A stretch of 55,510 nt of DNA, taken from positions 1 through 55,510 of the forward strand of contig CAMAQA010000008.1 of NCBI GenBank assembly GCA_945860415.1, given 5' to 3'. The DNA comes from Bacteriovorax stolpii (GTDB lineage Bacteria; Bdellovibrionota; UBA1018). Made by a program: the position numbers and the translations under genes. Positions 26,698 through 34,323 of this stretch are shown in pieces; the stretch's first letter is position 1; each line of letters opens with the position of its first letter. Under the pieces are notes generated by a model. The model saw only the letters and a list, made by a program, of their open reading frames with translations, did not search any database and was not told where the DNA came from.

Positions 26698-27477
26698 ATG
26701 AAACGTCTGGTTGCCATTCTGGCTGTTCCCGCACTGATCAGTTCCACCACTTCTTCGTCCTGGGCCAGAGGCCCGGCGGCACAGGCGCCTTCGCCAAGAC
26801 TGGCCGAGTACTGCTCACAGATCGAGCAGCATGACGTGATCGACAAGCTGACCAGGCTTGCCGAAAGGCGCGAAGCCTCAGCTCAGGTGCAGGAGCTCTC
26901 GGTTCAAGATTTCAAGAAGCTTCTCGGCAAGGCCCGCTTCGTGGCCTACACCTCGAGCGCGTGTGCGGCCGTGGGCGTGGTGGCGGCGTCGTTGATTCCT
27001 GGAGTGGCGGCCTACACGCTGCCGCTCGGTAAAGTGACTACGGCCGGATTGCTGACATCCACCGTAGCGGTGCCTACCGCCTATCACGGTGTCCGGTACC
27101 TGTACCGGACCGCCGATCAGCGCGAGCTCGGCGTGAACCACTTGAAGCTCAGCCTCGAGGATCTGATCTCCGACGCGAAGACCGAAGCCGAATTTCGTGA
27201 TCTGCTCCATGATGCCGCCAGACTTCCGCACCTCGCCGCTTCGAAATTTACCGAAATCCGTCGCCATGCCGGGCAGGACTTCGAGCGCTTTCTCGACACC
27301 CTTCGCGACCCGAAAACGGGCGAGATTCGCAGCCGCTGGTACTCCTTCGGCCACGATGACCGCAGGTATGTCGAAGGCCTGGCCGCCGACGCCCTGACCC
27401 AGCTCGAAATCACCCGCCTCGAAGTGACGGCTGCGCGCGGACTCACTGAGCGACTGAAGCAGGATTGCCGCCTTTAA
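26698..27477 (+). CDS. Exported protein of unknown function
   Basis: This 259-residue protein has a signal peptide (MKRLVAILAVPALISSTTSS, Ala-rich cleavage region WARGPAAQA). A charged helical stretch follows (about 35-80), then a strongly hydrophobic hairpin (AYTSSACAAVGVVAASLIP and LLTSTVAVPTAYHG, about 83-122), and a helical C-terminal half rich in Leu/Asp/Arg. I do not recognise the family. The start is set by the signal peptide. A TTGACA (26650-26655) lies upstream but without a good -10. It stands 24 bp before the leucine-degradation genes; a functional link is not evident. Confidence 0.7.
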   Translation: MKRLVAILAVPALISSTTSSSWARGPAAQAPSPRLAEYCSQIEQHDVIDKLTRLAERREASAQVQELSVQDFKKLLGKARFVAYTSSACAAVGVVAASLIPGVAAYTLPLGKVTTAGLLTSTVAVPTAYHGVRYLYRTADQRELGVNHLKLSLEDLISDAKTEAEFRDLLHDAARLPHLAASKFTEIRRHAGQDFERFLDTLRDPKTGEIRSRWYSFGHDDRRYVEGLAADALTQLEITRLEVTAARGLTERLKQDCRL

Positions 27478-27501
27478 GGCCTTGGGTTAGTTTCGGGGTC
27501 C

Positions 27502-28302
27502 ATGAATACCCTGAAGCTCGAGCACTCATCCAGGCACCCCGGCGTCCTGAACGTCGCCCTGAATCGTCCTGACATTCGCAACGCCTTCAATGAGGCGATG
27601 ATCGACGAGCTGACGCACGTCTTTTCGGTCGAGGTGAAGAAGCCCGACGTGAAGATCGTCACGCTCCAGGGATCCGGACCGGTGTTCTCCGCCGGCGGCG
27701 ACCTCAACTGGATGAAGCGTTCGGTCGAGCTCAATGTCGAGCAGAACCTCGTCGAAACCCGGACGCTTTCGAAAATGTTCGCGCTCATGAATGAGTGCCC
27801 GAAGCCCCTCATCGGCTTCATCCATGGCGCCGCCATCGGCGGTGGCGTCGGCCTGACGAGCGTCTGCGACATGGTCGTGGCCACGCAGGACACCCAGTTT
27901 AGCCTTTCCGAGGTTCGCCTCGGCATTGTTCCCGCCTGCATTGGTCCCTTTGTGACCGCCAAGATCGGTGCGACCCATTCGCGCTCGCTCTTCATCAGCG
28001 CCGAGCGTTTCGGCGCGAAGCGCGCCTATGAGATCGGGCTGATTCACGAGGTCGCCGCTGATCAGGCGGCACTCGAAGCGTCGCGCGAACGCATCCTCGG
28101 CAACATGCTCCAGTGCGGTCCGCAGGCCATGTCGGTGGCCAAGCAGCTCGTGCTCGACCTGACCTGGCCCGAGAGTCGCGAAAAAATGGGCGATTGCCTC
28201 GAGTACGTCTCGAAGACCCTTGCTGAGCTGCGCGTGACTCCGGAAGGACAGGAAGGCCTCAAGGCCTTCCTCGAAAAGCGCAAGCCAGGATGGATTCGCT
28301 GA
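27502..28302 (+). CDS. liuC: Methylglutaconyl-CoA hydratase (enoyl-CoA hydratase family)
   Basis: This 266-residue crotonase-fold enzyme shows the oxyanion-hole motifs FSAGGDLNWMKRS and GAAIGGGVGLTSVCDMV, and the catalytic Glu segment FSLSEVRLGIVPA. The DLNWMK string is characteristic of the LiuC group, which hydrates 3-methylglutaconyl-CoA to HMG-CoA in leucine catabolism. The following genes (biotin carboxylase, carrier, HMG-CoA lyase) support this over a generic enoyl-CoA hydratase. Its stop shares a base with the next start (TGATG), so the operon is tightly coupled. Confidence 0.9.
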   Translation: MNTLKLEHSSRHPGVLNVALNRPDIRNAFNEAMIDELTHVFSVEVKKPDVKIVTLQGSGPVFSAGGDLNWMKRSVELNVEQNLVETRTLSKMFALMNECPKPLIGFIHGAAIGGGVGLTSVCDMVVATQDTQFSLSEVRLGIVPACIGPFVTAKIGATHSRSLFISAERFGAKRAYEIGLIHEVAADQAALEASRERILGNMLQCGPQAMSVAKQLVLDLTWPESREKMGDCLEYVSKTLAELRVTPEGQEGLKAFLEKRKPGWIR

Positions 28303-29759
28303 TGTCTGCCGCCAGATCGAAGCAGGTCAGGGTCCTCGTCGCGAATCGTTCGGAAATCGCGTGCCGCGTCTTTCAGGCCTGCCGCGAGCTGGGCTATCGC
28401 ACGATCGCCATCTGCGCGCCCGGAGACGAGGAGGCGCGGCACCTGACCTATGCCGACGAAGTGCAGCCCGTCACGCGTTACCTCGACATCGAGTCGGTGA
28501 TCGCTGCCGCGAAGAAGAGCGGCGCGACGATCATCCATCCGGGTTACGGATTCCTGAGCGAACGCTCGGAGTTCGCAGACGCCGTCGAGAGGGCGGGAAT
28601 CGCCTTCGCAGGTCCGCGCGCTGAAACCATGCGCGCGCTCGGCGAAAAGATTGCCGCCAAGGAGCTCGCCGAAAAAGCGAAGGTGCCGACGCTTCCGTGG
28701 GCGAAGGTCAAAGCGGGTGAGGATCTTACCGCAGCCGCCGCCCGCGTGGGGTATCCGCTGCTGCTCAAGGCCTCGGCCGGTGGTGGCGGCAAGGGCATGC
28801 GACGCGTGAACCAGGACTCCGAGCTGAAGGACGCCGCCGAAAGTGCGTCGGCCGAAGCTGTGGCCGCATTCGGTGACGGCACGCTCTTTCTCGAGCGCCT
28901 CATCGAAAATCCACGCCACATCGAAGTTCAGGTTTTCGGTGACGGCAAGGGGGGCGGTGTTCATCTGTACGAGCGCGAGTGTTCGCTCCAGCGGCGCCAC
29001 CAAAAAGTATGGGAAGAAGCTCCCGCTCCGCATCTTTCGGCGGAAACCCGAAAAGGACTTTTCGAAGCCTCGATGCGGCTCGTGGCGGAAGTGAAGTACC
29101 GGAGCGCCGGAACGCTCGAGTTCCTGGTCGACGAAAAGGGCGGATTTTACTTCCTCGAGATGAACACGCGCCTCCAGGTCGAACACCCGGTCACTGAACA
29201 GGTCACCGGCCAGGATCTCGTTCATCTGCAGCTCCATCTGGCTCGCGATCCCGCTTCTTTCCAGCTGCCCCAGGTGGCGGAGCCTCGCGGACATTCCATC
29301 GAAGTGCGGCTCTACGCCGAGGATCCAGCCCAGGGCTTTGCGCCGACTCCCGGAAAAGTGGAGTTCCTGCGCTGGCCGACGGGCACCGGCATCCGCATCG
29401 AAGCTGGAATCGAGCAGGGACAGACGATCGGCACGCAGTTCGACTCGCTGCTGGCGAAGATCATCGTGCACGCTCCGACGCGCGAAATTGCGGTCGAGCG
29501 CATGCGCTTTGCGCTCGAAGAAACCGTGGTCGCAGGAATGGGCTCGAACCAGCGCTACCTGCTGGCGATCGCAAACGATTCGAACGTGCGCGCCGGCAGA
29601 ATGCACACCGGATACCTCGGGCAGGCCTTCGCAGAATTCCAGCCCGCACTCTCGGCCGCGGACCTTGCGACCGCGACTCGGCTGACAGTCTCCGCCGCCC
29701 CGGGCGCTTCCGTCTCGGGCACGGCCACGGCTGCGCCGTCTCCCTGGAGGCAGGCATGA
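28302..29759 (+). CDS. liuD: Biotin carboxylase subunit of methylcrotonoyl-CoA carboxylase
   Basis: This 485-residue protein contains the complete biotin carboxylase (ATP-grasp) fold. It has an N-terminal VRVLVANRSEIACRVFQAC, ATP-binding glycine loop KASAGGGGKGMRRV, the stretch ECSLQRRHQKVWEEAPAP, the metal/catalytic site FLEMNTRLQVEHPVTEQ, and a C-terminal domain with GHSIEVRLYAEDP. It carboxylates biotin with bicarbonate and ATP. MCC alpha subunits usually carry the biotin domain on the same chain; here the protein ends after the carboxylase part and the carrier is the next gene. I use the ATG at 28302, with AGGATGG upstream, rather than the ATG at 28290. Confidence 0.92.
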   Translation: MSAARSKQVRVLVANRSEIACRVFQACRELGYRTIAICAPGDEEARHLTYADEVQPVTRYLDIESVIAAAKKSGATIIHPGYGFLSERSEFADAVERAGIAFAGPRAETMRALGEKIAAKELAEKAKVPTLPWAKVKAGEDLTAAAARVGYPLLLKASAGGGGKGMRRVNQDSELKDAAESASAEAVAAFGDGTLFLERLIENPRHIEVQVFGDGKGGGVHLYERECSLQRRHQKVWEEAPAPHLSAETRKGLFEASMRLVAEVKYRSAGTLEFLVDEKGGFYFLEMNTRLQVEHPVTEQVTGQDLVHLQLHLARDPASFQLPQVAEPRGHSIEVRLYAEDPAQGFAPTPGKVEFLRWPTGTGIRIEAGIEQGQTIGTQFDSLLAKIIVHAPTREIAVERMRFALEETVVAGMGSNQRYLLAIANDSNVRAGRMHTGYLGQAFAEFQPALSAADLATATRLTVSAAPGASVSGTATAAPSPWRQA

Positions 29760-30307
29760 AGCATCAGTGGAAAGTCTCCGGAAAAAAATTTACCGCTGAC
29801 CATCAATCTCCAGAGGCGCGCGAAGCCAGCGCTTGGAAACTATCGCACCGCCCGGGCGGTTGGGTGATCGCCGAACGTACGCTCTCTGACGGCACCATCG
29901 AACGCGTGCGCGGCGTCGCGATTCAGGGCAGGGGAAAGTTTTCCGCGCAGTGGCTCGACCATTCCGGATTCCATGGCCCGTTCTTCGGCGACTGGTCGAA
30001 GCTCGATGCCTCGCGTGGAGCGGCGGCCTCCGGGGCCAGCGCCGCGGATTTCACGGCGCAGTTTCCGGGCAAGGTCCGCAAGGTGCTCGTCGCCGATGGT
30101 GCCGCGGTGGCTGAAAACCAGAAGCTGCTTCTGGTCGAGGCGATGAAGATGGAATTTGCGATCCAGGCGCCCTGCGCCGGCATCGTGAAGAAGATCCGCG
30201 TTTCGGAAGGCCAGCAGCTTTCTCCGGGCGACCTGATGGTGGACTTCGAGTCGGCGCCCAACGGAGCGGCGAATGGCGCAGCAAACGGAGCGGCGAATGG
30301 CGGCTAG
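29756..30307 (+). CDS. Biotin carboxyl carrier protein of acyl-CoA carboxylase
   Basis: This 183-residue protein ends in a biotinyl domain (about 100-168) with the acceptor lysine in VEAMKMEF, followed by an Asn/Gly/Ala repeat tail (NGAANGAANGAANGG). The first about 95 residues (WKLSHRPGGWVIAERTLSDG...) probably correspond to the BT/linker domain that contacts the biotin carboxylase in one-chain MCC alpha subunits. It overlaps liuD by 4 bp (ATGA), so carrier and carboxylase are made in step, and it overlaps the HMG-CoA lyase start. The pair looks like a split MccA. Confidence 0.88.
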   Translation: MKHQWKVSGKKFTADHQSPEAREASAWKLSHRPGGWVIAERTLSDGTIERVRGVAIQGRGKFSAQWLDHSGFHGPFFGDWSKLDASRGAAASGASAADFTAQFPGKVRKVLVADGAAVAENQKLLLVEAMKMEFAIQAPCAGIVKKIRVSEGQQLSPGDLMVDFESAPNGAANGAANGAANGG

Positions 30308-31232
30308 GCCGAAGGCGCTCGCGAAGTTTCCGCGCAGGGTGACTGTCTATGACGTCGGCCCGCGCGACGGCCTCCAGAACGAGAGCCGTACCATTTCGCT
30401 CGAAATGAAGCTCGAGTACATCCGCGGCCTGAAACAGGCGGGGCTCGCGCAGATCGAGGCCGGCGCCTTCGTGAGGCCCGACCGCGTTCCGCAGATGGCG
30501 GATTCCGACCAGGTCTTTCGCGCGATCAGCGCGGAAAAGAGTTTTGCAGGACCGACCTACTGGGCCCTGGTGCCGAACCGGCGCGGTCTCGAGCGTGCGC
30601 TCGAGGTCGGAGCGCGCGCGATCGGAGTCTTCACGGCAGCCAGCGAAAGCTTCAATCAGCGCAATATCGGCATGACGATTGCGGATTCACTGGCCGAAAT
30701 TCGCGAAGTGCTTCGCGAAGCGCGCAAGCTCAAGCTCCAGACTCGCGCTTACCTGTCGACCGTCTTCGGGTGCCCCTTCGAAGGAGAAATGTCGCCGAAG
30801 CATGCCATCGATGCGGCCCAGCGACTTCTCGACCTCGGAGCGCACCAGGTCTCGCTCGGCGACACGATTGGGGTGGCTACGCCCAAGGGCGTGGATCTCG
30901 TCCTTCCAAAGCTCATTTCAAAGAACCCAGCTGCCAGGATCGCGGTACATTTTCATGACACGCGCGGCACGGCACTCGCCAATACCCTGCGCTCGCTGGA
31001 GTACGGCATCACGAACATCGACTCATCGGCGGGCGGCGTTGGTGGTTGCCCGTTCGCTCCTGCGGCCACCGGAAACCTTGCGACAGAAGATCTCGTCTAC
31101 ATGCTTCAGGGCATGGGCATCGAGACGGGGGTCGACCTCGATCGGCTCTGCGAAACGAGCCTCAGGCTCCACCAGTCGATGGGGCGGCCGCTTTCCAGTC
31201 GCTACCTCATGGCCTACGCCGCGAAGTGCTAG
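30297..31232 (+). CDS. mvaB: Hydroxymethylglutaryl-CoA lyase
   Basis: This 311-residue TIM-barrel enzyme cleaves HMG-CoA into acetoacetate and acetyl-CoA, the last step of leucine degradation. Motifs are VTVYDVGPRDGLQNES at the N-terminus, VSLGDTIGVATPKG, the metal-binding VHFHDTRGTALAN and the active-site Cys region GGVGGCPFAPAATGN. The ATG at 30297 has GGAG eight bases upstream and lies inside the end of the carrier gene; an upstream ATG at 30273 is less likely. It ends the liuC-liuD-carrier-mvaB operon. Isovaleryl-CoA dehydrogenase is not in this window. Confidence 0.94.
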   Translation: MAARPKALAKFPRRVTVYDVGPRDGLQNESRTISLEMKLEYIRGLKQAGLAQIEAGAFVRPDRVPQMADSDQVFRAISAEKSFAGPTYWALVPNRRGLERALEVGARAIGVFTAASESFNQRNIGMTIADSLAEIREVLREARKLKLQTRAYLSTVFGCPFEGEMSPKHAIDAAQRLLDLGAHQVSLGDTIGVATPKGVDLVLPKLISKNPAARIAVHFHDTRGTALANTLRSLEYGITNIDSSAGGVGGCPFAPAATGNLATEDLVYMLQGMGIETGVDLDRLCETSLRLHQSMGRPLSSRYLMAYAAKC

Positions 31233-31259
31233 CTCGCGATTTGCAACTTCGTCCGGCCC

Positions 31260-31634
31260 ATGGACCGTAGCACTTTGCAGAAAATCCGCGAAAACCTGAT
31301 GACCCGTCGAAGTCGCCTGGGTCAGGGGCTGAATCGAATCGACCTGGAGCAAAGCGAGATGGATCGTGTCGACTCGCAGGCCGAGATGGTCGACATCGCC
31401 CAGAGCCTGGAACAGCTCGGGCGGAATTCCTCGATGCAGGAACAGGAGCTTCGAGAGCTCCAGGCCATTGATCGGGCGATCGCCAAGCTGGCAACCTTGA
31501 ACTACGGCATCTGCGAGGACTGCGACGAAGAGATTCCAGAGCGGCGGCTGCTGGCGGTTCCCGAGGCCCGCCTCTGCACCCGGTGCCAGTCGATTCGCGA
31601 GCGCGAGGCCTCGCGGATGCGCTCTGCCGGATGA
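31260..31634 (+). CDS. DksA/TraR-family zinc-finger protein
   Basis: This 124-residue protein has a long N-terminal helical hairpin (about 1-80) and a C-terminal four-cysteine zinc finger, YGICEDCDEEIP ... ARLCTRCQSIRERE, typical of the DksA/TraR family. Such proteins bind the RNA polymerase secondary channel and act with ppGpp, although short homologues may have other roles. The tip residues of classical DksA (DxxDxA) appear only partly (MDRVDSQAE). No strong ribosome site is visible. Two tandem palindromes follow its stop. Confidence 0.88.
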   Translation: MDRSTLQKIRENLMTRRSRLGQGLNRIDLEQSEMDRVDSQAEMVDIAQSLEQLGRNSSMQEQELRELQAIDRAIAKLATLNYGICEDCDEEIPERRLLAVPEARLCTRCQSIREREASRMRSAG

Positions 31635-31674
31635 CCGGAATACCGGTCAGTGCACTTTGCACGTGCAAAGTGCA
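31633..31674. repeat. Two adjacent palindromes after the DksA-like gene
   Basis: GACCGG-AATA-CCGGTC (31633-31648) overlaps the DksA-like stop. It is followed by a perfect 24-bp palindrome, TGCACTTTGCAC joined to its reverse complement (31651-31674). There is no T-run, so these could be an operator for the downstream signalling cluster or a non-canonical terminator. Confidence 0.7.
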
Positions 31675-31795
31675 GGATCGCACTGTTCTCAATCATTATA
31701 GAAATGTCAGGATTGATTGAAGTGATTGAAAAGCAAGGGGTCGACCCGAGGCATGCGCTTTGCCATCGCAGTGCGCTGCTGTAGGAGCCACCCCG

Positions 31796-32503
31796 ATGAC
31801 TCGACTCCGTCAATTAGTTCATTCTCCGCTTGCCTGGGGAATCCTGACCTTTGTTCCAGTTTTCGTGCTGGCATCCGTTCTGGCGAACCAGATGTGGAAA
31901 TCCAGTCGATCGCAGAACCTGGTACGTGTTCTCAATGCCGAGCTGAGCCTGGTTCAAAAGGACTTGAAGGCGGGACGACTTCCTCCTCTCATGCCGATCA
32001 GGCACGGCTCAGAAGCGGCCCAGCATCTGCTGCTGCAGATGTTCCTTTCAGGGGCGCCCATTTCGACGATTGAAGGCGAGCTTTCCAGGTTCATCGAGAT
32101 TCATTCGGGTCCGCGATCAGCAGAGATCCGTGTGTGGGCGGGATGGAGGCAGACACTGGTGGATATCCGCCTGAGTGTTCCAGTGGCCGATGCCGACCTG
32201 GCCGGTACTGGAGGGATGCTCCACGAGGCTCGCTGGCATGTGGCCAACGCGCAGGGTTGGCTTGCACTCGGTGATGGAGAGCGGGGATTGGTGCATTTTC
32301 TGCGGGCTCTGAGCCTCTCTCGGCAGGTGCTGCAGCAACGAAAAACTGACCAGCATGATTTTGAGGCCTCGTTCATCGTGGGCAAGGTGTTGCATTTCCT
32401 GTTTGGGCGAAGCGGGCTCCTGCGCGAAGTTCGGAGTCTTGGCTCGTCAACCATCTGGTCAGTTCGGGCCGATCGCATCCTGATGCAGGATGGGCCAGTC
32501 TGA
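31796..32503 (+). CDS. Membrane-anchored protein of unknown function next to a sensor kinase
   Basis: This 235-residue protein has one N-terminal transmembrane helix (LAWGILTFVPVFVLASVLAN). The rest is helical, with a possible TPR-like pair around 150-195 (ARWHVANAQGWLALGDGERG, VHFLRALSLSRQVLQQ). I do not recognise the family. AGGAG eight bases before the ATG supports the start at 31796. Its stop shares one base with the start of the histidine kinase gene, so it is probably an accessory or input protein of that two-component system. Confidence 0.7.
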   Translation: MTRLRQLVHSPLAWGILTFVPVFVLASVLANQMWKSSRSQNLVRVLNAELSLVQKDLKAGRLPPLMPIRHGSEAAQHLLLQMFLSGAPISTIEGELSRFIEIHSGPRSAEIRVWAGWRQTLVDIRLSVPVADADLAGTGGMLHEARWHVANAQGWLALGDGERGLVHFLRALSLSRQVLQQRKTDQHDFEASFIVGKVLHFLFGRSGLLREVRSLGSSTIWSVRADRILMQDGPV

Positions 32504-34323
32504 TGCTGGGCAGGAATTCGCTTTTTTCCAAGCTCCTCATCGTCCTGATCCTGGTGGTCGGTTCGTCGGGGGCAGCTTTCCTCATCGTCGGGCTGGAGGG
32601 TTTCCGCGCCAATCAGCAGCACGTCAAGGAGCAGATCCGTCGGCACGCGCTCTCCAACGCTGCAGCACAGGTCGTCACCTTCATCGAGCTCGGAGAAAGA
32701 GACCAGGTGGCCCCTTTGATCCAGAGCATCCGAGAACTGGTTGCGCCCGATCCGGCGAGCCAGGCTTTCGTCTCTGGAATCCTGCGCGGCCTGAGGAATG
32801 CGGCAGTGAGCCGCGATATGCTCCGATCACTTGCAGAGGCTTGGCAGGTCTATCAGCTCAATGAAGTGTATCGGCTCGTGGACGATCAGAGGTCCGTCTA
32901 CCGATCGTTGGTCATGAAGGGATGGGCGACCTGGTTCGTCTTTTCACTCCTCTTCCTGCTGATCGGCCGCAAGATGTTCTTCTACGGCATTCGTCCCATT
33001 CGGTACATGACCCGGTATTTCAGAGAAATGGACGTTTCTGCCGGGATGCTGCCGCTCTTTCCGGATTCAGAAGCGCGCCAGAGATCAGGCGTGGACAATG
33101 CCACGATGGAGGTCCAGGAGCTCTTTCATGGCACCGAAACGCTGGTAAGCCAGGTCCACGACTTTCGAAGCCTCAATATTCATCGCCTGATGGAACAAAA
33201 GGCTCGCGCCGAGGTCCTCGCATCGGCATCGCGCGATGCCGTCTATTTCCTCAGGGACACGCGGGTCGTCTGGTGCAACCGTCTTGGCTTGGAACTCCTG
33301 GGAGTTTACTCGGCGCCGACCTCCGCTCTGCCGATCGATCTGGCGATGAACTCCAGTTCTCGCCAGGAGTCGCTCGTGAGGGCCATTCTTGCGGCGCGGA
33401 AGAAGGAGACTCCAGTGGAGTGGCGCGTGCAGTACCGGGAGGATCCGGGCGAGATTCAGGCATTTCTGTTCACCCAGAACAATGCCGACTGGCGTCAATG
33501 GGGAGACCAGCTGGACTTTGATTCCGTCGTGGTCGGCCAGGATGTCAGTTGGATTCGACAGGCCGAGGAGGCAAAGACCCATTTCATCGGACTGCTGTCT
33601 CATGAGGTCAAGACGCCGGTCACGAGCCTGCTCATGGCAACGCGGCTTCTTCAGCGATCAGCGTCGACGCTAACGCCGATCCAGGCGAAGCTGGTGGAAT
33701 CGAGCGTCCGTGATGTCGAACGACTTCGTGAACTGATCGATGAACTGTTTGCTGCCAGCCGTTTTGATCTGGATGCCGAAAAGATGAGTTTTCGAATCGT
33801 GGATCTCCGGCGCCTGATTTCGCAGTCCGTCCGCTCGACTCGCGCCGAAGCGGAGGCGCGAGGCATCGCGATGGACCTCGCGTTTCGCTGCAGCGAGATT
33901 GAAGTGATGGCTCGAGCCGACGCACCGCGAATCTCCTGGAGCCTCATGCAGCTGATCACCTACCTGATCCGGCATTCGCCTCGAGACTCGCGGATCGAGG
34001 TACGGATGTCCGAGGCCATGATCGAGTCGAGCCACGCGCTGAAGATCGTGGTCCGGAGCGTTGGATCGCCTGGGATGATGGGGCTCACGGAGCACATTTT
34101 TCAACGTCATTTTGCGCATTACGATCTCCGCGTTGCACGTTCGAACTCAACGGGCATGAGCCTTGCGATCGCGCGCGAGATCGCAGAGGGGCATGGAGGC
34201 ACCTTGGCGCTGAATTCCGAATATCGAGGCGGGGCCGAATTCATCCTGACGTTGCCGCAGGGGCATGCAGGTATCTTTGGAGAGAGGGGAGGCAGAAATG
34301 GCGAAGTTGTTGGTGGTGGATGA
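32503..34323 (+). CDS. Sensor histidine kinase with degenerate ATP-binding domain
   Basis: This 606-residue protein has two membrane helices (about 7-30 and 141-163) around a periplasmic sensor region, a PAS-like region (about 235-350), and a HisKA dimerisation domain with His367 in LLSHEVKTPVTSL. A C-terminal GHKL-like domain follows, but its ATP site looks eroded. Where a kinase has the N-box Asn there is LITYLIRHSP (about 484-493). The G1 box D-x-G-x-G is VRSVGSPGMM and the G2 box reads STGMSLA. It may therefore act mainly as a phosphatase or phospho-acceptor. It overlaps the response regulator by 26 bp. Confidence 0.85.
   Translation: MLGRNSLFSKLLIVLILVVGSSGAAFLIVGLEGFRANQQHVKEQIRRHALSNAAAQVVTFIELGERDQVAPLIQSIRELVAPDPASQAFVSGILRGLRNAAVSRDMLRSLAEAWQVYQLNEVYRLVDDQRSVYRSLVMKGWATWFVFSLLFLLIGRKMFFYGIRPIRYMTRYFREMDVSAGMLPLFPDSEARQRSGVDNATMEVQELFHGTETLVSQVHDFRSLNIHRLMEQKARAEVLASASRDAVYFLRDTRVVWCNRLGLELLGVYSAPTSALPIDLAMNSSSRQESLVRAILAARKKETPVEWRVQYREDPGEIQAFLFTQNNADWRQWGDQLDFDSVVVGQDVSWIRQAEEAKTHFIGLLSHEVKTPVTSLLMATRLLQRSASTLTPIQAKLVESSVRDVERLRELIDELFAASRFDLDAEKMSFRIVDLRRLISQSVRSTRAEAEARGIAMDLAFRCSEIEVMARADAPRISWSLMQLITYLIRHSPRDSRIEVRMSEAMIESSHALKIVVRSVGSPGMMGLTEHIFQRHFAHYDLRVARSNSTGMSLAIAREIAEGHGGTLALNSEYRGGAEFILTLPQGHAGIFGERGGRNGEVVGGG

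Noticed and set aside
28062..29606. 514-codon minus-strand open frame opposite liuC and liuD
   Set aside because: Antisense shadow of the biotin carboxylase gene, whose ATP-grasp motifs are unmistakable; no homology-like features in the shadow.
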